Shown: positions 1 to 8,092 of the stretch, piece after piece
Numbering within the stretch: position 1 is the first letter of the stretch
Layout of the letters: every line of letters begins with the position of its first letter
NCBI GenBank assembly: GCA_027493935.1
Contig: JAOSJV010000010.1
Coordinates: 248,001 to 312,000 of the forward strand
Origin: Burkholderiales bacterium
GTDB lineage: Bacteria; Pseudomonadota; Gammaproteobacteria; Burkholderiales; SG8-39
Reading direction: 5' to 3'
Length of the DNA: 64,000 bases
Notes under the pieces: model-generated
The model's input: the letters and a program-made list of their open reading frames with translations, nothing else
The model's database searches: none
What the model was told of the DNA's origin: nothing
Position numbers and translations under genes: made by a program

Positions 1-203
1 GCCCGGTATCCCGGGCCCCAATCGATTCTGAGCTCGAGCACACCTTCGCCCACCGGCTCGGTATCGCCGAAGCTGCCAACCGCGACACGGGCAATGCGCG
101 CCTCGATCCGCGCGCGCGCCTGCCGGTCCTTCAGGTCCCGCAGCCATTCGACGAATGGCTGCTCGCCGGTCGGGGTCTGGTAATAGCGAAGCTCGATGGC
201 CAT
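1..203 (-). CDS. RelE/HigB-like toxin, phage Gp49 / addiction-module killer type (partial)
   Basis: The ATG is at 203-201 and the frame runs off the left edge, so 67 residues of the N-terminus are visible. The start reads MAIELRYYQTPTGEQPF, followed by EWLRDLKDRQARARIEARI and ELRIDWGPGYR, the pattern of small RelE/ParE-superfamily killer proteins (about 100 aa). Such toxins usually act as mRNA interferases. The missing part should carry the C-terminal catalytic strand. The cognate antitoxin, normally an XRE protein encoded directly downstream, would lie outside the window. The leader at 204-235 is AT-rich compared with its surroundings, as expected of a promoter, but I cannot assign clean -35/-10 boxes. 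Confidence 0.8.
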   Translation of the reverse strand, partial: MAIELRYYQTPTGEQPFVEWLRDLKDRQARARIEARIARVAVGSFGDTEPVGEGVLELRIDWGPGYR

Positions 204-205
204 TG

Positions 206-421
206 TAATTTATAGTTAACAGAGAAGTCAACGCGAGCCTACGCCCCTTCAACCGTCGGGCGAGCGGGAACCGCGGAATAGACGCATCGCGCGCAGTTTC
301 GCGCCCGGGGTGGCTCAGCGAATGAGCCACGCCTCGCAGCACGGCCGCACAGATGGCAGCGAGCCTACCTTGGCTGCAAAGTCCAGAGAAAACGCACAGG
401 GCCTGTATCCTTCGGACGCCT
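206..421. other. Intergenic region, no gene seen
   Basis: The stretch between the RelE-like toxin start and the end of the next minus-strand gene has an AT-rich patch near 204-235, then ordinary GC-rich DNA. No frame in it has recognisable protein character. Confidence 0.4.
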
Positions 422-781
422 CTACCTGTGACACGCCCAGCGCCGGTACGCCTCGATCCACTCCGCGCCCGCGGGTAACGGGGTGGGCAAGGGCAAGTCG
501 AGGATCGCGATTGCCTGGCGTGTTCGCCCGCGCGCGCAGATGGCGACGATCTCCTCGGCGTCGTTCAGGTCGACGCGTTCAACCGTGACCTCGCACCCGA
601 GGACCTGCGTCTTGAACGGCAGCTCGAGGCTCTCGTCGATCATCGTATAGAGGGCGGTCCGCTGCTCCGACTCGTTGTACGCATCGACGACTGCTTCCTC
701 GACGAGTCGGTCGAGCTTGCGCGGATTCACGGACGGTCGGGCGCGTCTTTCCTTCGAACGGTTTCCAGGCGGCTTGCTCAC
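422..781 (-). CDS. Conserved small hypothetical protein coupled to a DUF433/DUF5615 pair
   Basis: 119 aa from a GTG start at 781-779. That start is chosen because GTGA overlaps the stop of the upstream DUF5615 gene (TGA at 780-778), a typical translational-coupling arrangement. The core has KLDRLVEEAVVDAYNESEQ, then YTMIDESLELPFKTQVLG and an acidic VERVDLNDAEEIVAIC strand, ending in PLPAGAEWIEAYRRWA. I recognise this as a small conserved family sometimes loosely labelled calcium-binding protein. Its real function is unknown to me. It is mixed alpha/beta, soluble and without a signal peptide. Its position as third gene in a toxin-antitoxin-like operon is the only functional clue. Confidence 0.6.
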   Translation of the reverse strand: MSKPPGNRSKERRARPSVNPRKLDRLVEEAVVDAYNESEQRTALYTMIDESLELPFKTQVLGCEVTVERVDLNDAEEIVAICARGRTRQAIAILDLPLPTPLPAGAEWIEAYRRWACHR

Positions 782-1146
782 CCGACAGGCGATGGCCGCT
801 TGACTCGAAGCTTCCGGTCGCTCAGCACGGCGAAACAGCCTGCGAGAGCGTCCAGTGGATGCTCGTTGGCGGCCCAAGTCACCCGTTCGATGAGCGCATT
901 CGCCCCGGGTGCGCGTAGCCGCACAACCAAGATGCCAGGATGCGACCCGGGCGCGAACTGGCGAACATCCGAAAAGTCGAGATCCTGCGTGATGAAGAAG
1001 CGCCCGGCGCCTCGCACCGCCGCCCAGACGTCGGGGTCGGGCTTGCCGGTGAGCTTCTCGGCGGGAACGGTGTCGACCTCGTGGCACAATGCTTCCAGCA
1101 GCGCGACGAGACGTGCGGGCATGATCTCGTCGAGCTTGACCTTCAT
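778..1146 (-). CDS. DUF5615 PIN-like toxin
   Basis: 122 aa. The start reads MKVKLDEIMPARLVALLE and an acidic pair appears in FFITQDLDFSDVRQFAPG, the signature of DUF5615 / Mut7-C-like PIN proteins, whose acidic residues bind divalent metal. Members are predicted RNases and are nearly always encoded after a DUF433 antitoxin. That is the case here: ATGA (1146-1143) fuses this start to the DUF433 stop. The middle keeps HEVDTVPAEKLTGKPDPDVW, also typical. The length is normal and no frameshift is visible. Toxin activity is inferred from the family. Confidence 0.85.
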   Translation of the reverse strand: MKVKLDEIMPARLVALLEALCHEVDTVPAEKLTGKPDPDVWAAVRGAGRFFITQDLDFSDVRQFAPGSHPGILVVRLRAPGANALIERVTWAANEHPLDALAGCFAVLSDRKLRVKRPSPVG

Positions 1147-1388
1147 GCCACGGAAGGCGCCGGCGGCACGGGGAGATCCTCTTCGGCCGAGGCAGCGGCG
1201 AACGCGATCACGGCCTTGACTGCCGCGTCGTCGAGCGTGGGAAAGTCGCGGAGAATCTCGGCGACCGTCATCCCTTCGGCCAGGCTCGCCAAAACCGTTC
1301 GCACCGTAACGCGCGTCCCGCGCACGACCGGCTCTCCGCCGCAGATCGCAGGATCGCGCACGATGTGCGCCTGGTAATCGATGGCCAC
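1143..1388 (-). CDS. DUF433 family antitoxin
   Basis: 81 aa. The core (IVRDPAICGGEPVVRGTRVT, then LASLAEGMTVAEILRDFPTL) is the classic DUF433 domain, a winged-helix-like DNA-binding fold. DUF433 proteins are the antitoxin partners of DUF5615 PIN-like toxins and probably repress their own operon. The gene is first in a three-gene overlapping set, with a 4-base overlap with the toxin. The promoter should lie in 1389-1450. The C-terminus is a short Ala/Pro-rich tail. Confidence 0.88.
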   Translation of the reverse strand: MAIDYQAHIVRDPAICGGEPVVRGTRVTVRTVLASLAEGMTVAEILRDFPTLDDAAVKAVIAFAAASAEEDLPVPPAPSVA

Positions 1389-1523
1389 TGAGGCACTCCT
1401 CTATCTGGTCTTGCCCGTAAGGCTACCCGAACTTCCGTCTTCTGCCCACGGACCACGCTTCGCCGACATGGCGAATCGCGCACCGCGTCGTTACCGTGCG
1501 CGCCAATTTCTCCTCCGTTCCGG

Positions 1524-2465
1524 TCAGGACCGCCGCGCCCGCGGCTTCGGCCGGGGCGGCGTGGACACCGGCGCGCTCTCCTCGGCCGGGCGCAGCGCGA
1601 GGTCGCGGGCGAGCGCGCCGGCCGCCTGGTAGAGTGGCGCGAGCACCTCGGCCGGGGGTTCGTCGAGCGACCATGACGGCGGCGCGCCGAGCTGGCGCAG
1701 GAGCGTCGCGGACGACGCGGGCGGCTCGATCCGGAAGTGGAGGTTGAGGGGCGGGCCGCGGTGCCGCTCGTACTCGGCCGGATCGCGTTTCGCGAGCGAG
1801 ACGAAGGGAATCTGCGCGGCGCCGGGTGCCGCGCGCTCGGCGCCATCCGCCGCACCAGCCGCACCCGCGCGGCGCTTGCGCAGCGCGCCGAGCACGTCCT
1901 CCTTGCTGCGCCCGCGCAGCTCGAAGAGGAGGAACGGGTCTTTGTCGAAGGCCTCGCCCAGAACGTAGTGCGTCGCGGCCACGTGCTTGCAGGGATTGGC
2001 CCAGTCGGGACAGGAGCAGTCGGTCTCGAGGTCCTTTTCCGTTGCGGGAAAGAGGCTACGCCCGGCGGCGTGAAACACGCCGTCGATCTCCGTCGGCATC
2101 TGCCCGGCGAGGAGCTCGGCGGCGAAGAGGGCTTGCCTCGCCATCTCGCCGATCGCCTTGTCCCACGCGGCAGGAGCGAGCGGCGCGATTCGCAACGTGA
2201 CCTTGTACGGCGTCGCGCGCGAGCCGGTGACGCGCGCGGTGACCTTGCCCGGCGCCACGACGAGATCGTGCACGCGTCCGGCGCGCGCGTAGGTACGTCC
2301 GCGCGCGAGACGGTTCGAGTAGTTCGACGAGAGCCGCTCGAGCGCCTCGATCCAGCGCCGGCCCCACCACGTGGCGCCGACGCGCTTGACCTTGATGCCA
2401 CGCTCCGGCGGCGGCCGCTTGGGCGCGGGCGTCGGGAACGGGCTCCAGCGACTCCACCGGCTCAT
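1524..2465 (-). CDS. SWIM zinc-finger protein
   Basis: 313 aa. The ATG at 2465-2463 overlaps the SNF2 helicase stop by four bases (ATGA), so the two are translationally coupled. The SWIM motif CxCx(n)CxH is visible as CSCPDWANPCKH near residues 149-161, preceded by FPATEKDLETD. The N-terminus carries GATWWGRRWIEALE and SSNYSNRLARGRTYARAG, shared by bacterial SWIM proteins encoded beside SNF2 ATPases. SWIM fingers bind DNA or protein partners. The likely role is an accessory subunit that helps the helicase engage substrate. The C-terminus is basic and Pro/Arg-rich. A decayed fragment of a second copy lies near 10.9 kb. Confidence 0.88.
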   Translation of the reverse strand: MSRWSRWSPFPTPAPKRPPPERGIKVKRVGATWWGRRWIEALERLSSNYSNRLARGRTYARAGRVHDLVVAPGKVTARVTGSRATPYKVTLRIAPLAPAAWDKAIGEMARQALFAAELLAGQMPTEIDGVFHAAGRSLFPATEKDLETDCSCPDWANPCKHVAATHYVLGEAFDKDPFLLFELRGRSKEDVLGALRKRRAGAAGAADGAERAAPGAAQIPFVSLAKRDPAEYERHRGPPLNLHFRIEPPASSATLLRQLGAPPSWSLDEPPAEVLAPLYQAAGALARDLALRPAEESAPVSTPPRPKPRARRS

Positions 2466-5400
2466 GGGCGCCTTGCCACGCGCGCAACCTTGCCGCGCTG
2501 CCGCGATACCGGGCCGGGTTCGCCGCCGTCCGCCTCTTCCCGGTCGGCTTCGCCCGCGGCAATGACGGCGTCCGGGGCGAGCGCGAAGAGCTCGCGCAGG
2601 CCGCGGTCGTCGAGCTCGGTGATCCACTGCTCGCCGCCGCCGACGATGCGTGCGGCGAGGTCGCGCTTCTCCTCGAGCATCCGGTCGACCTTCTCCTCGA
2701 CGGTGCCCGCGGCGAGGAGCTTGTGCACCTGTACCGCGCGGCGCTGGCCGATCCGGTAGGCGCGGTCGGTCGCCTGGTCCTCGACCGCCGGGTTCCACCA
2801 CCGGTCGAAGTGGAAGACGTGGTTCGCGGCCGTGAGATTGAGGCCCGTCCCGCCCGCCTTCACCGACAGCACGAAGATGCGGGGCCCGTGCGGGTCCTCC
2901 TGGAAGCGGCGGACCATGGCGTCGCGGGCCGCGCGCGCAACGCCGCCGTGCAGGAACGGCACCTCGGCGCCGAACGCGCCCGCGAGCGCGGTCACCAGCC
3001 GCTCGCCCATCTCGCGAAACTGCGTGAAGACGAGCGCGCGGTCGCCCTCGGCGAGCACTTCCTCGAGCATCTCCAGGAGGCGGTCGAGCTTGCCCGAGCG
3101 GCGCTCGAGCGGACCGGGCTCGCCGAGGTAGTGCGCGGGGTGGTTGCAGATCTGCTTGAGCGCGGTGATGAGGGCGAGGACGAGGCCGCGGCGCTGGATG
3201 CCCTCGGCGGACTCGATCCTGCGCATCGTCTCGTCCACCGCGGCCTGGTAGAGCGAGGCCTGCTCGCGGGTGAGCGTGCACACAACCTTCATCTCCTGCT
3301 TGGGCGGCAGGTCGCGGATGATCGCCGGGTCGCTCTTCAGCCGCCGCAGCAGGAACGGGCGCACGATGCGGGTGAGGCGCTCGGCGACGTCCTCGCGCCC
3401 GTGGCGCTCGATCGGCGCGGCGATCTCGCGGCGGAAGGTCTCCAGCGGCCCGAGCAGGCGCGGAGTCAGGAACTCGTAGATCGACCACAGCTCGGCGAGA
3501 CGGTTCTCGACCGGCGTGCCGGTGAGCGCAACGCGAAAGCCGGCGCGGAGCGAACGCGCCGCGCGCGCGGTGCGCGCGGCCGGGTTCTTGATGTTCTGCG
3601 CCTCGTCGAGCGCCGCGGTGGACCAGTCGACCGCGGCGAGTAGCTCGGCGTCGCGGCGGAGCAGACCGTAGGTCGTGATCACCACCGCGCCGGGCGCGGC
3701 GGCCTGCATCTGCGCCGCCTCGCGCGCGCGCTCGGCGCCGTAGTGACGCACGAGCGGCAGCGTCGGCGCGAAGCGCGCGATCTCGCGCTCCCAGTTCCCG
3801 ACGACGGAGGTCGGGCACACGAGCAGGACAGGGCGGCGGTCTTCGGGGTGCGCCGCGCGGCGATGGAGCAGCAGCGCGAGGAGCTGGATCGTCTTGCCGA
3901 GCCCCATGTCGTCGGCGAGGCACGCGCCGAGGCCGAGCTCCGCCATCTGCGCGAGCCAGCCGAGGCCGCGCACCTGGTACGGTCGCAGCGTGCCGCGGAA
4001 GTCGCGCGGCACCGCGATCTCGCGCGCGGCGAGGCCCTCGCGCAAGCGCGTCGCAAGTTGCGCGAGCGATCCCTCGGCCACCACGTCGACCGGCAGGTGA
4101 CCGTCGGAGCGGCGCTCCGTCCCGCCGAGCGCCGCGGCGAGCGCCTCGTGGGCCGCGAGCGTGCCGCCACCGCTCGCGACCACGCGGCGAATCTCGGCGA
4201 GCTCCGCCGGGTCGACGGCCACCCACTCGCCCCGGAACCGCACGAGTGGCGCCTTGAGCGCGGCGAGCGCGGCGAGATCGCGCGCCGAGAGCGCCTCGCC
4301 GCCGAGCGCGGCGTCCCAGCGGAACGAGAGCAGCGCATCGAGCGCAAGACCGCTCGCCCCGGCGACGGTGCCGGCGGCGCTCGCGGGCTCGCCGCCCACG
4401 CGCATGCGCAGCCGCAGGCGCCGCCGGCCGCTGCGCGTGAGCCCCGCCGGGAGGATGACACCCATCCCCGCTTCCGCGAGCGCGGGCGCACCCTCGGCGA
4501 GGAACGTCCAGGCTTCGCCCGTGCTCAGCATGACCGCCTCGGGGCGCGCTTTGCGCAGGCTGCGCGCGACGGGCGCGAAGATGCGCGCCGCCACGGCGAG
4601 CGCCCGGAGCAGGTGCTCCTCGGCGACGTGCAGCGACTGCCCCAGGCGAGCGAGCGAGCGCCCGCGCCCGCGCAGCACCTCGGCGGCGGGCACGAGCAGA
4701 CTCGGGTCCTCGGCCGCTTGCAGGAAGAAGCGGAGCGGGAACTGATCGGCGGGCGCCGCGCCGCCCCGCGACGCGGCCTCGTCCGCCGCCGGGAGGTCGA
4801 GCCGGAAGCATGCGCGCGGCGCACCCGCTTCGGCGCCGAGCGCGGGCCAGGCCCACGTGTCGAGATCGCGCAGGAGCGCTCGCTCGCTGAATCCCGCCGG
4901 GGCGAACGCGGCGTCGCGCCCGGCAAGCGCGGCGATGAAGCGTCGCTCCCAAGGCACGGGCGCCGCTTTCCGCCGCCCCGGCCCCCGCGCCGTGTCGAGG
5001 CCCACCGCCGCGCGCACGAGCGCATCGGCGCTCGCGTCGAGGAACGCCCGCAGCAGCGCCTCGGGCGCCCAGACCTCCGGCACGCGCCTGCCGCCGCGAT
5101 GCCTTCGCCCCGGTTGCGGCACCGGCAGCGCATGCGCCGCGAGCGGAAAGCTCTTCGCGAGGCCCGCCGCCCGCTCCGCATCCTCGGGCAGCGCGAGCGA
5201 GACGGCGAACCGCGCCTCGGTGGCGCCGTTCGCGGCGGCCACGCGCGGGACGATCCGCTCGCGCCCCACCAGATCGAGCGCGAGCTTCGCCGCCAGGCTC
5301 CATGCCGCGAGCGATGCGACCACGCGCTCCGTCTCCGCCGCGGTCATCGCCGCGAGGCGCGGCAGCGCGTCGAGGAGCGGCACGGCGAGGCCGCGAAGCT

Positions 5401-5638
5401 CGTGCGTGGCGAGCGCCTCGTCGACGAGCCGCGCGCGATCGGGCGTGCCGCCCGCGCGAAAGAGCGGCGCATCGGCCTCGCCCCCGCCCCACCCGAAGAA
5501 GCGCGGCGCCGCGCGATCGGGGAGGAAGACGACGTGGAATGCGGTGCCGGCCGGGCCGGGCGGCGGTGCGGTCCGGCGTGCTGCGCTCCCGTGCGGCGCT
5601 CGAATCACGCCGCCGGCCTCCGCGCGAGAGGCGGCCAT
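2462..5638 (-). CDS. SNF2-family DEAD/DEAH-box helicase
   Basis: About 1058 aa from the ATG at 5638. The N-terminal half is a helicase-associated region (FHVVFLPDRAAPRFFGW near the start). The ATPase core follows: RPYQVRGLGWLAQM, Walker A DDMGLGKT near residue 577, DEAQNIKNP near 675 (a DEAQ variant of DEAH), LTGTPVENRLAELWSI, then the second lobe with LVFTQFREMG, SVKAGGTGLNLTAAN and DQATDRAYRIGQ. All SNF2 motifs are present. It probably remodels protein-DNA or RNA polymerase complexes using ATP, with the coupled SWIM protein. An in-frame ATG at 5683 is an alternative start that would overlap the upstream nucleotidyltransferase gene. I prefer 5638 because purine-rich sequence precedes it. Confidence 0.92.
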   Translation of the reverse strand: MAASRAEAGGVIRAPHGSAARRTAPPPGPAGTAFHVVFLPDRAAPRFFGWGGGEADAPLFRAGGTPDRARLVDEALATHELRGLAVPLLDALPRLAAMTAAETERVVASLAAWSLAAKLALDLVGRERIVPRVAAANGATEARFAVSLALPEDAERAAGLAKSFPLAAHALPVPQPGRRHRGGRRVPEVWAPEALLRAFLDASADALVRAAVGLDTARGPGRRKAAPVPWERRFIAALAGRDAAFAPAGFSERALLRDLDTWAWPALGAEAGAPRACFRLDLPAADEAASRGGAAPADQFPLRFFLQAAEDPSLLVPAAEVLRGRGRSLARLGQSLHVAEEHLLRALAVAARIFAPVARSLRKARPEAVMLSTGEAWTFLAEGAPALAEAGMGVILPAGLTRSGRRRLRLRMRVGGEPASAAGTVAGASGLALDALLSFRWDAALGGEALSARDLAALAALKAPLVRFRGEWVAVDPAELAEIRRVVASGGGTLAAHEALAAALGGTERRSDGHLPVDVVAEGSLAQLATRLREGLAAREIAVPRDFRGTLRPYQVRGLGWLAQMAELGLGACLADDMGLGKTIQLLALLLHRRAAHPEDRRPVLLVCPTSVVGNWEREIARFAPTLPLVRHYGAERAREAAQMQAAAPGAVVITTYGLLRRDAELLAAVDWSTAALDEAQNIKNPAARTARAARSLRAGFRVALTGTPVENRLAELWSIYEFLTPRLLGPLETFRREIAAPIERHGREDVAERLTRIVRPFLLRRLKSDPAIIRDLPPKQEMKVVCTLTREQASLYQAAVDETMRRIESAEGIQRRGLVLALITALKQICNHPAHYLGEPGPLERRSGKLDRLLEMLEEVLAEGDRALVFTQFREMGERLVTALAGAFGAEVPFLHGGVARAARDAMVRRFQEDPHGPRIFVLSVKAGGTGLNLTAANHVFHFDRWWNPAVEDQATDRAYRIGQRRAVQVHKLLAAGTVEEKVDRMLEEKRDLAARIVGGGEQWITELDDRGLRELFALAPDAVIAAGEADREEADGGEPGPVSRQRGKVARVARRP

Positions 5639-5663
5639 CGTCCCCGTGATCCTCTGCGCGGTC

Positions 5664-6465
5664 TCAGGACGGCGGGTCGTCATCGGCGGGAGCTGGCCGC
5701 AACTGTCCGGTCGCGCGGTCGAAGAGGACCGTGCCCGCAGCAAGTGACTCGTGTTTGAAGCGCATAGCCTCCCGGATCTGCACGAACCGCGTGGCACCGC
5801 AGCCGGGCACCGTGCACTCCGGCTTCCCCCTTCGGACATTGGGCGTAGTGACACAGGTTGCCGCGAAACGCGCTGGTCGAGGCGTCGAGCAGGAACATGT
5901 CCACCTGATGGTGCGCTACCCCACGCGAATCGGGATGCGCGCTCTGCCATTCGGTCAGCGCCCGGGAGGCGGCGCGCTTGATCGAGCGCAGATCGGCGAA
6001 GTCGCCGATCCACAGCGCGAGATCGACGTCCTTGCACTCGTGCAAGACCTCGACCCGCGCGCGGCGAAGACGCCGGAACCGCGGCACCTCCCGTTGCAGG
6101 GGCGACGCCACCGACCCGAACAACATCACCTTGTGAACGGCCGGGGTCGTCGCCAACGCGGCCGCGACCGCGTGAGCCGCCTCGCGGAAGCTTCGCTGCC
6201 GCGCGAGCGCTCCACGATTCTCCTCTTCGATCTCGCCTTCGGAAACGGGAACGCTCGACTGCAGCCGATCCAGCTCGAGCGCGAAAGCCTCGGCGTCGAT
6301 CGCGTCGCGCTCGAACTTCCGCCACAGCGCGTCTTCGGCCTCCCGCAACAGGTCGCGCCTGGGCGCGGCGGGCTCTTGGCGCGGCGCCTCCGGCGATTCA
6401 CCGGCGCGCGCCGCGACGCCCCGCGGTCGCCGCCCGCCGAAGCGCTTCCGCTGCAGCTCCCTCAC
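5664..6465 (-). CDS. Nucleotidyltransferase-fold protein with Cys-rich tail (frameshifted)
   Basis: The GTG at 6465 is chosen because GGGAG lies six bases upstream. The central nucleotidyltransferase signature is VMLFGSVAS followed by KDVDLALWIGD, i.e. GS plus a D-x-D-like metal pair. As written, the frame goes astray after CHYAQCPKG. Removing one C from the run at 5826-5830 restores GKPECTVPGCGATRFVQIRE, a Cys-rich ending I recognise from this family, and a stop at 5664-5666. The length, 802 nt = 3x267+1, fits a single inserted base. The protein may transfer nucleotides to an unknown target. The helicase start lies 26 bp on, so the set may be cotranscribed. Confidence 0.75.
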
Positions 6466-6639
6466 CCGGGACTCCCGTCTTGGTGCGCGCCTGCGCTGTG
6501 GTCTTCGCCCATCATGCAAGTTGCGCAATGACCGGTTTTCGATTGGATCTTACCGCCAGCGATCGGCCTCGGCCAGCCCGCTGCTCCGGTCGGGATGCTC
6601 GTCGTCGAGCGCTCCCCTGGCGAGCACCGCGAGCTCGGC

Positions 6640-7085
6640 TTCGAGAGGGTTTGGACACCACGAGCACGCCGCGCCGCGCGAGCCCGCGCGGCCCGGCGAC
6701 GAGCGTCTCGACGTTCACGACGCGCAGCGCCGCGATGCAACGCTTGCGGTGTGATTCGGGATCGAGCAGGTGCTGGGCTGCGTCACCGCGCGCATGGTCG
6801 ACGATATCGCCGTAGGCACTGCGCGCAAGCGCGGCCCCCGCCAGAGCGTAGGCCCTGCGCCAGCGCTCGATCATGAACGCCAGGTCGATGACATCGCGGC
6901 TCAGCGTCGCGTCGCACGCCAGCGATCGGCATTGGCGAGCGCACGGCGCGATACGTGCCGGAGTCCGAGCACAGGAAGTCGATGGCCCCGGACTCGCGGC
7001 ACTCACCGAGCTCGAGCACGATACGGGTGCCGCCGCCGAACCAGCACTTGCATTCCCGGAGAAAGCCTCCGTCCAGCGCGTCGTG
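6640..7085 (-). pseudogene. Relic of AbiEii-like nucleotidyltransferase toxin, internally deleted
   Basis: Two pieces of one family sit in different frames. Piece A (about 7085-6960) reads ALDGGFLRECKCWFGGGTRI then VLELGECRESGAIDFLCSD, the N-terminal core of AbiEii/AbiGii-like nucleotidyltransferases. Piece B (about 6915-6660) reads SRDVIDLAFMIERWRRAYAL, AYGDIVDHA and RKRCIAALRVVNVETL, their C-terminal part. The intervening ~100 residues are missing and the frame changes between pieces, so no functional protein is expected. At the 5' edge the relic abuts a truncated vapC with a short shared sequence, GTCACGACGCG, consistent with a recombination junction. Confidence 0.65.
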
Positions 7086-7234
7086 ACGCGCACCACCGCG
7101 CGCAGGGCCTGGCGGGCGACGTCGTACGCCTCGGGAGCGTTGATGGTCGATTCCAGCCAATCGCGGTACTGCTCGTGCTGGGCCGAATCGGCGCGGAATG
7201 CGTAGATCAGGACATTGACGTCGGGAAGAATCAA
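7076..7234 (-). pseudogene. vapC: vapC toxin 5' fragment (PIN domain, truncated)
   Basis: A TTG start at 7234-7232 overlaps the vapB stop (TTGA). It gives LILPDVNVLIYAFRADSAQH, then YRDWLESTINAPEAY and AVVRVTTR, an unmistakable PIN-domain VapC N-terminus carrying the first catalytic Asp in LPDVN. Homology ends after about 53 residues, where the sequence switches into a nucleotidyltransferase relic. The remaining acidic catalytic residues are absent, so the RNase should be inactive. The reading frame stays open into foreign sequence. Confidence 0.75.
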
Positions 7235-7477
7235 CCGCGCCCTTCCATCCGGTCCAGCAACGCGGCCGAATCGTCGAGATCGACCGTCGGGAGAATGCCG
7301 CCGCCGCGGCGGCAGACCGGGGAGCGTGACTCGCCTCGACGGCCGGCGCGCCGCGGGTCGCGCGATCGCGAGCCGCAAGCCCTCCTCGATGAGCGCGGTG
7401 AGGGTCGTGCGGCGCCGCGCGGCCTCCCGCTTGGCGCGCTGGAGCAAGGCGTCGTCGAGTCGTACCGTGGTCCGCAT
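7231..7477 (-). CDS. vapB: VapB antitoxin, ribbon-helix-helix (frameshifted)
   Basis: ATG at 7477. The protein begins MRTTVRLDDALLQRAKREAA and continues RRRTTLTALIEEGLRLAIA, a ribbon-helix-helix (CopG/VapB type 2) DNA-binding domain. After RRVTLP the written frame is lost. Deleting one G from the run at 7319-7322 restores VCRRGGILPTVDLDDSAAL and a stop at 7233-7231. 247 nt is 3x82+1, as expected for one extra base. VapB normally neutralises VapC and represses the operon. With vapC truncated here, it would be an orphan or a repressor only. Confidence 0.72.
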
Positions 7478-7637
7478 ATGTCTCAGCATATCCAGCGGTA
7501 TGTCTGTAGGTCTACCCGGACGACGATCGGTGCGGGTCACGCCCCGCGCGAGCGTCGAATCGAGGGGCTCCAGAAGGAAATCCACTCTTCTCGCCAGAGA
7601 GTCGGATGGATCCCGCGCTCGGCGCCCATTATGCCAC

Positions 7638-7667
7638 TTGACTTTGACAGTATACATGTCCTAATCT
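7638..7667 (+). promoter_or_regulatory. Promoter and MerR-type operator of the merR-VWA operon
   Basis: -35 TTGACT (7638-7643) and -10 TAATCT (7662-7667) are separated by 18 bases, longer than the usual 17 and typical of MerR-controlled promoters. A dyad fills the spacer: TTGACA at 7644-7649 and TGTCCTAA at 7657-7664 flank a palindromic GTATAC. The predicted transcription start falls on or next to the ATG at 7675, so the mRNA may be leaderless. Confidence 0.65.
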
Positions 7668-7674
7668 TCGCGCC

Positions 7675-8092
7675 ATGCCCGACACCGATCCGTTTTCGCT
7701 CGATGAGCTCTGCGTGCTCTCCGGCCTCCCCAAGCGGACGGTGCGCTACTACATCCAGCAGGGGCTGGTGGCGCGGCCAGTGGGCGAGACCCGGGCGGCG
7801 CGCTACGGGCGCGAGCAGCTCACGCAGCTGCTCGAGATCCAGAAGTGGCAGCGCGCCGGGCTCTCGCTCGAGCGCATCGCCGAGCTGCTCGCCGGCGAGG
7901 CGGCGGGTGACGTGCCCCCCGTCGCGGCCGCGCGGCGCGGGAACGGTCGAGGTCTGGAGCCACCTGGTGCTGGGCGACGGGATCGAGCTGCACGTCGAGC
8001 CCGGCCGCGCGCGGCTGAGCCCCGAGCAGGTGCGAAGCCTCATGGGGCGCGTGCGCGACGCCCTCGAATCCATCCGAAAGGAATCCGAATGA
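7675..8092 (+). CDS. MerR-family transcriptional regulator (frameshifted)
   Basis: About 138 aa. The N-terminal winged helix reads FSLDELCVLSGLPKRTVRYY, then IQQGLVARPVG and ARYGREQLTQLLEI, with the coiled-coil segment QRAGLSLERIAELL. The frame breaks at the C-run 7915-7920. Removing one C gives TVEVWSHLVLGDGIELHVEP and EQVRSLMGRVRDALESIRKE, ending at TGA 8090-8092. 418 nt is 3x139+1. The stop overlaps the next ATG (ATGA), coupling it to the VIT-VWA gene. The C-terminal effector part resembles MerR proteins found with VIT/VWA genes. It probably controls this operon through the dyad at 7644-7664. The effector is unknown. Confidence 0.8.

Noticed and set aside
3743..5758. Plus-strand open frame of over 600 codons opposite the SNF2 helicase
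   Set aside because: It is the complement of a well-supported helicase. Its product is low-complexity (Arg/Glu/Ala) with no family match.
6512..7657. A genuine VapB-VapC fusion protein
   Set aside because: Removing one G at 7319-7322 gives the normal VapB end and a TTGA-overlapping VapC start.
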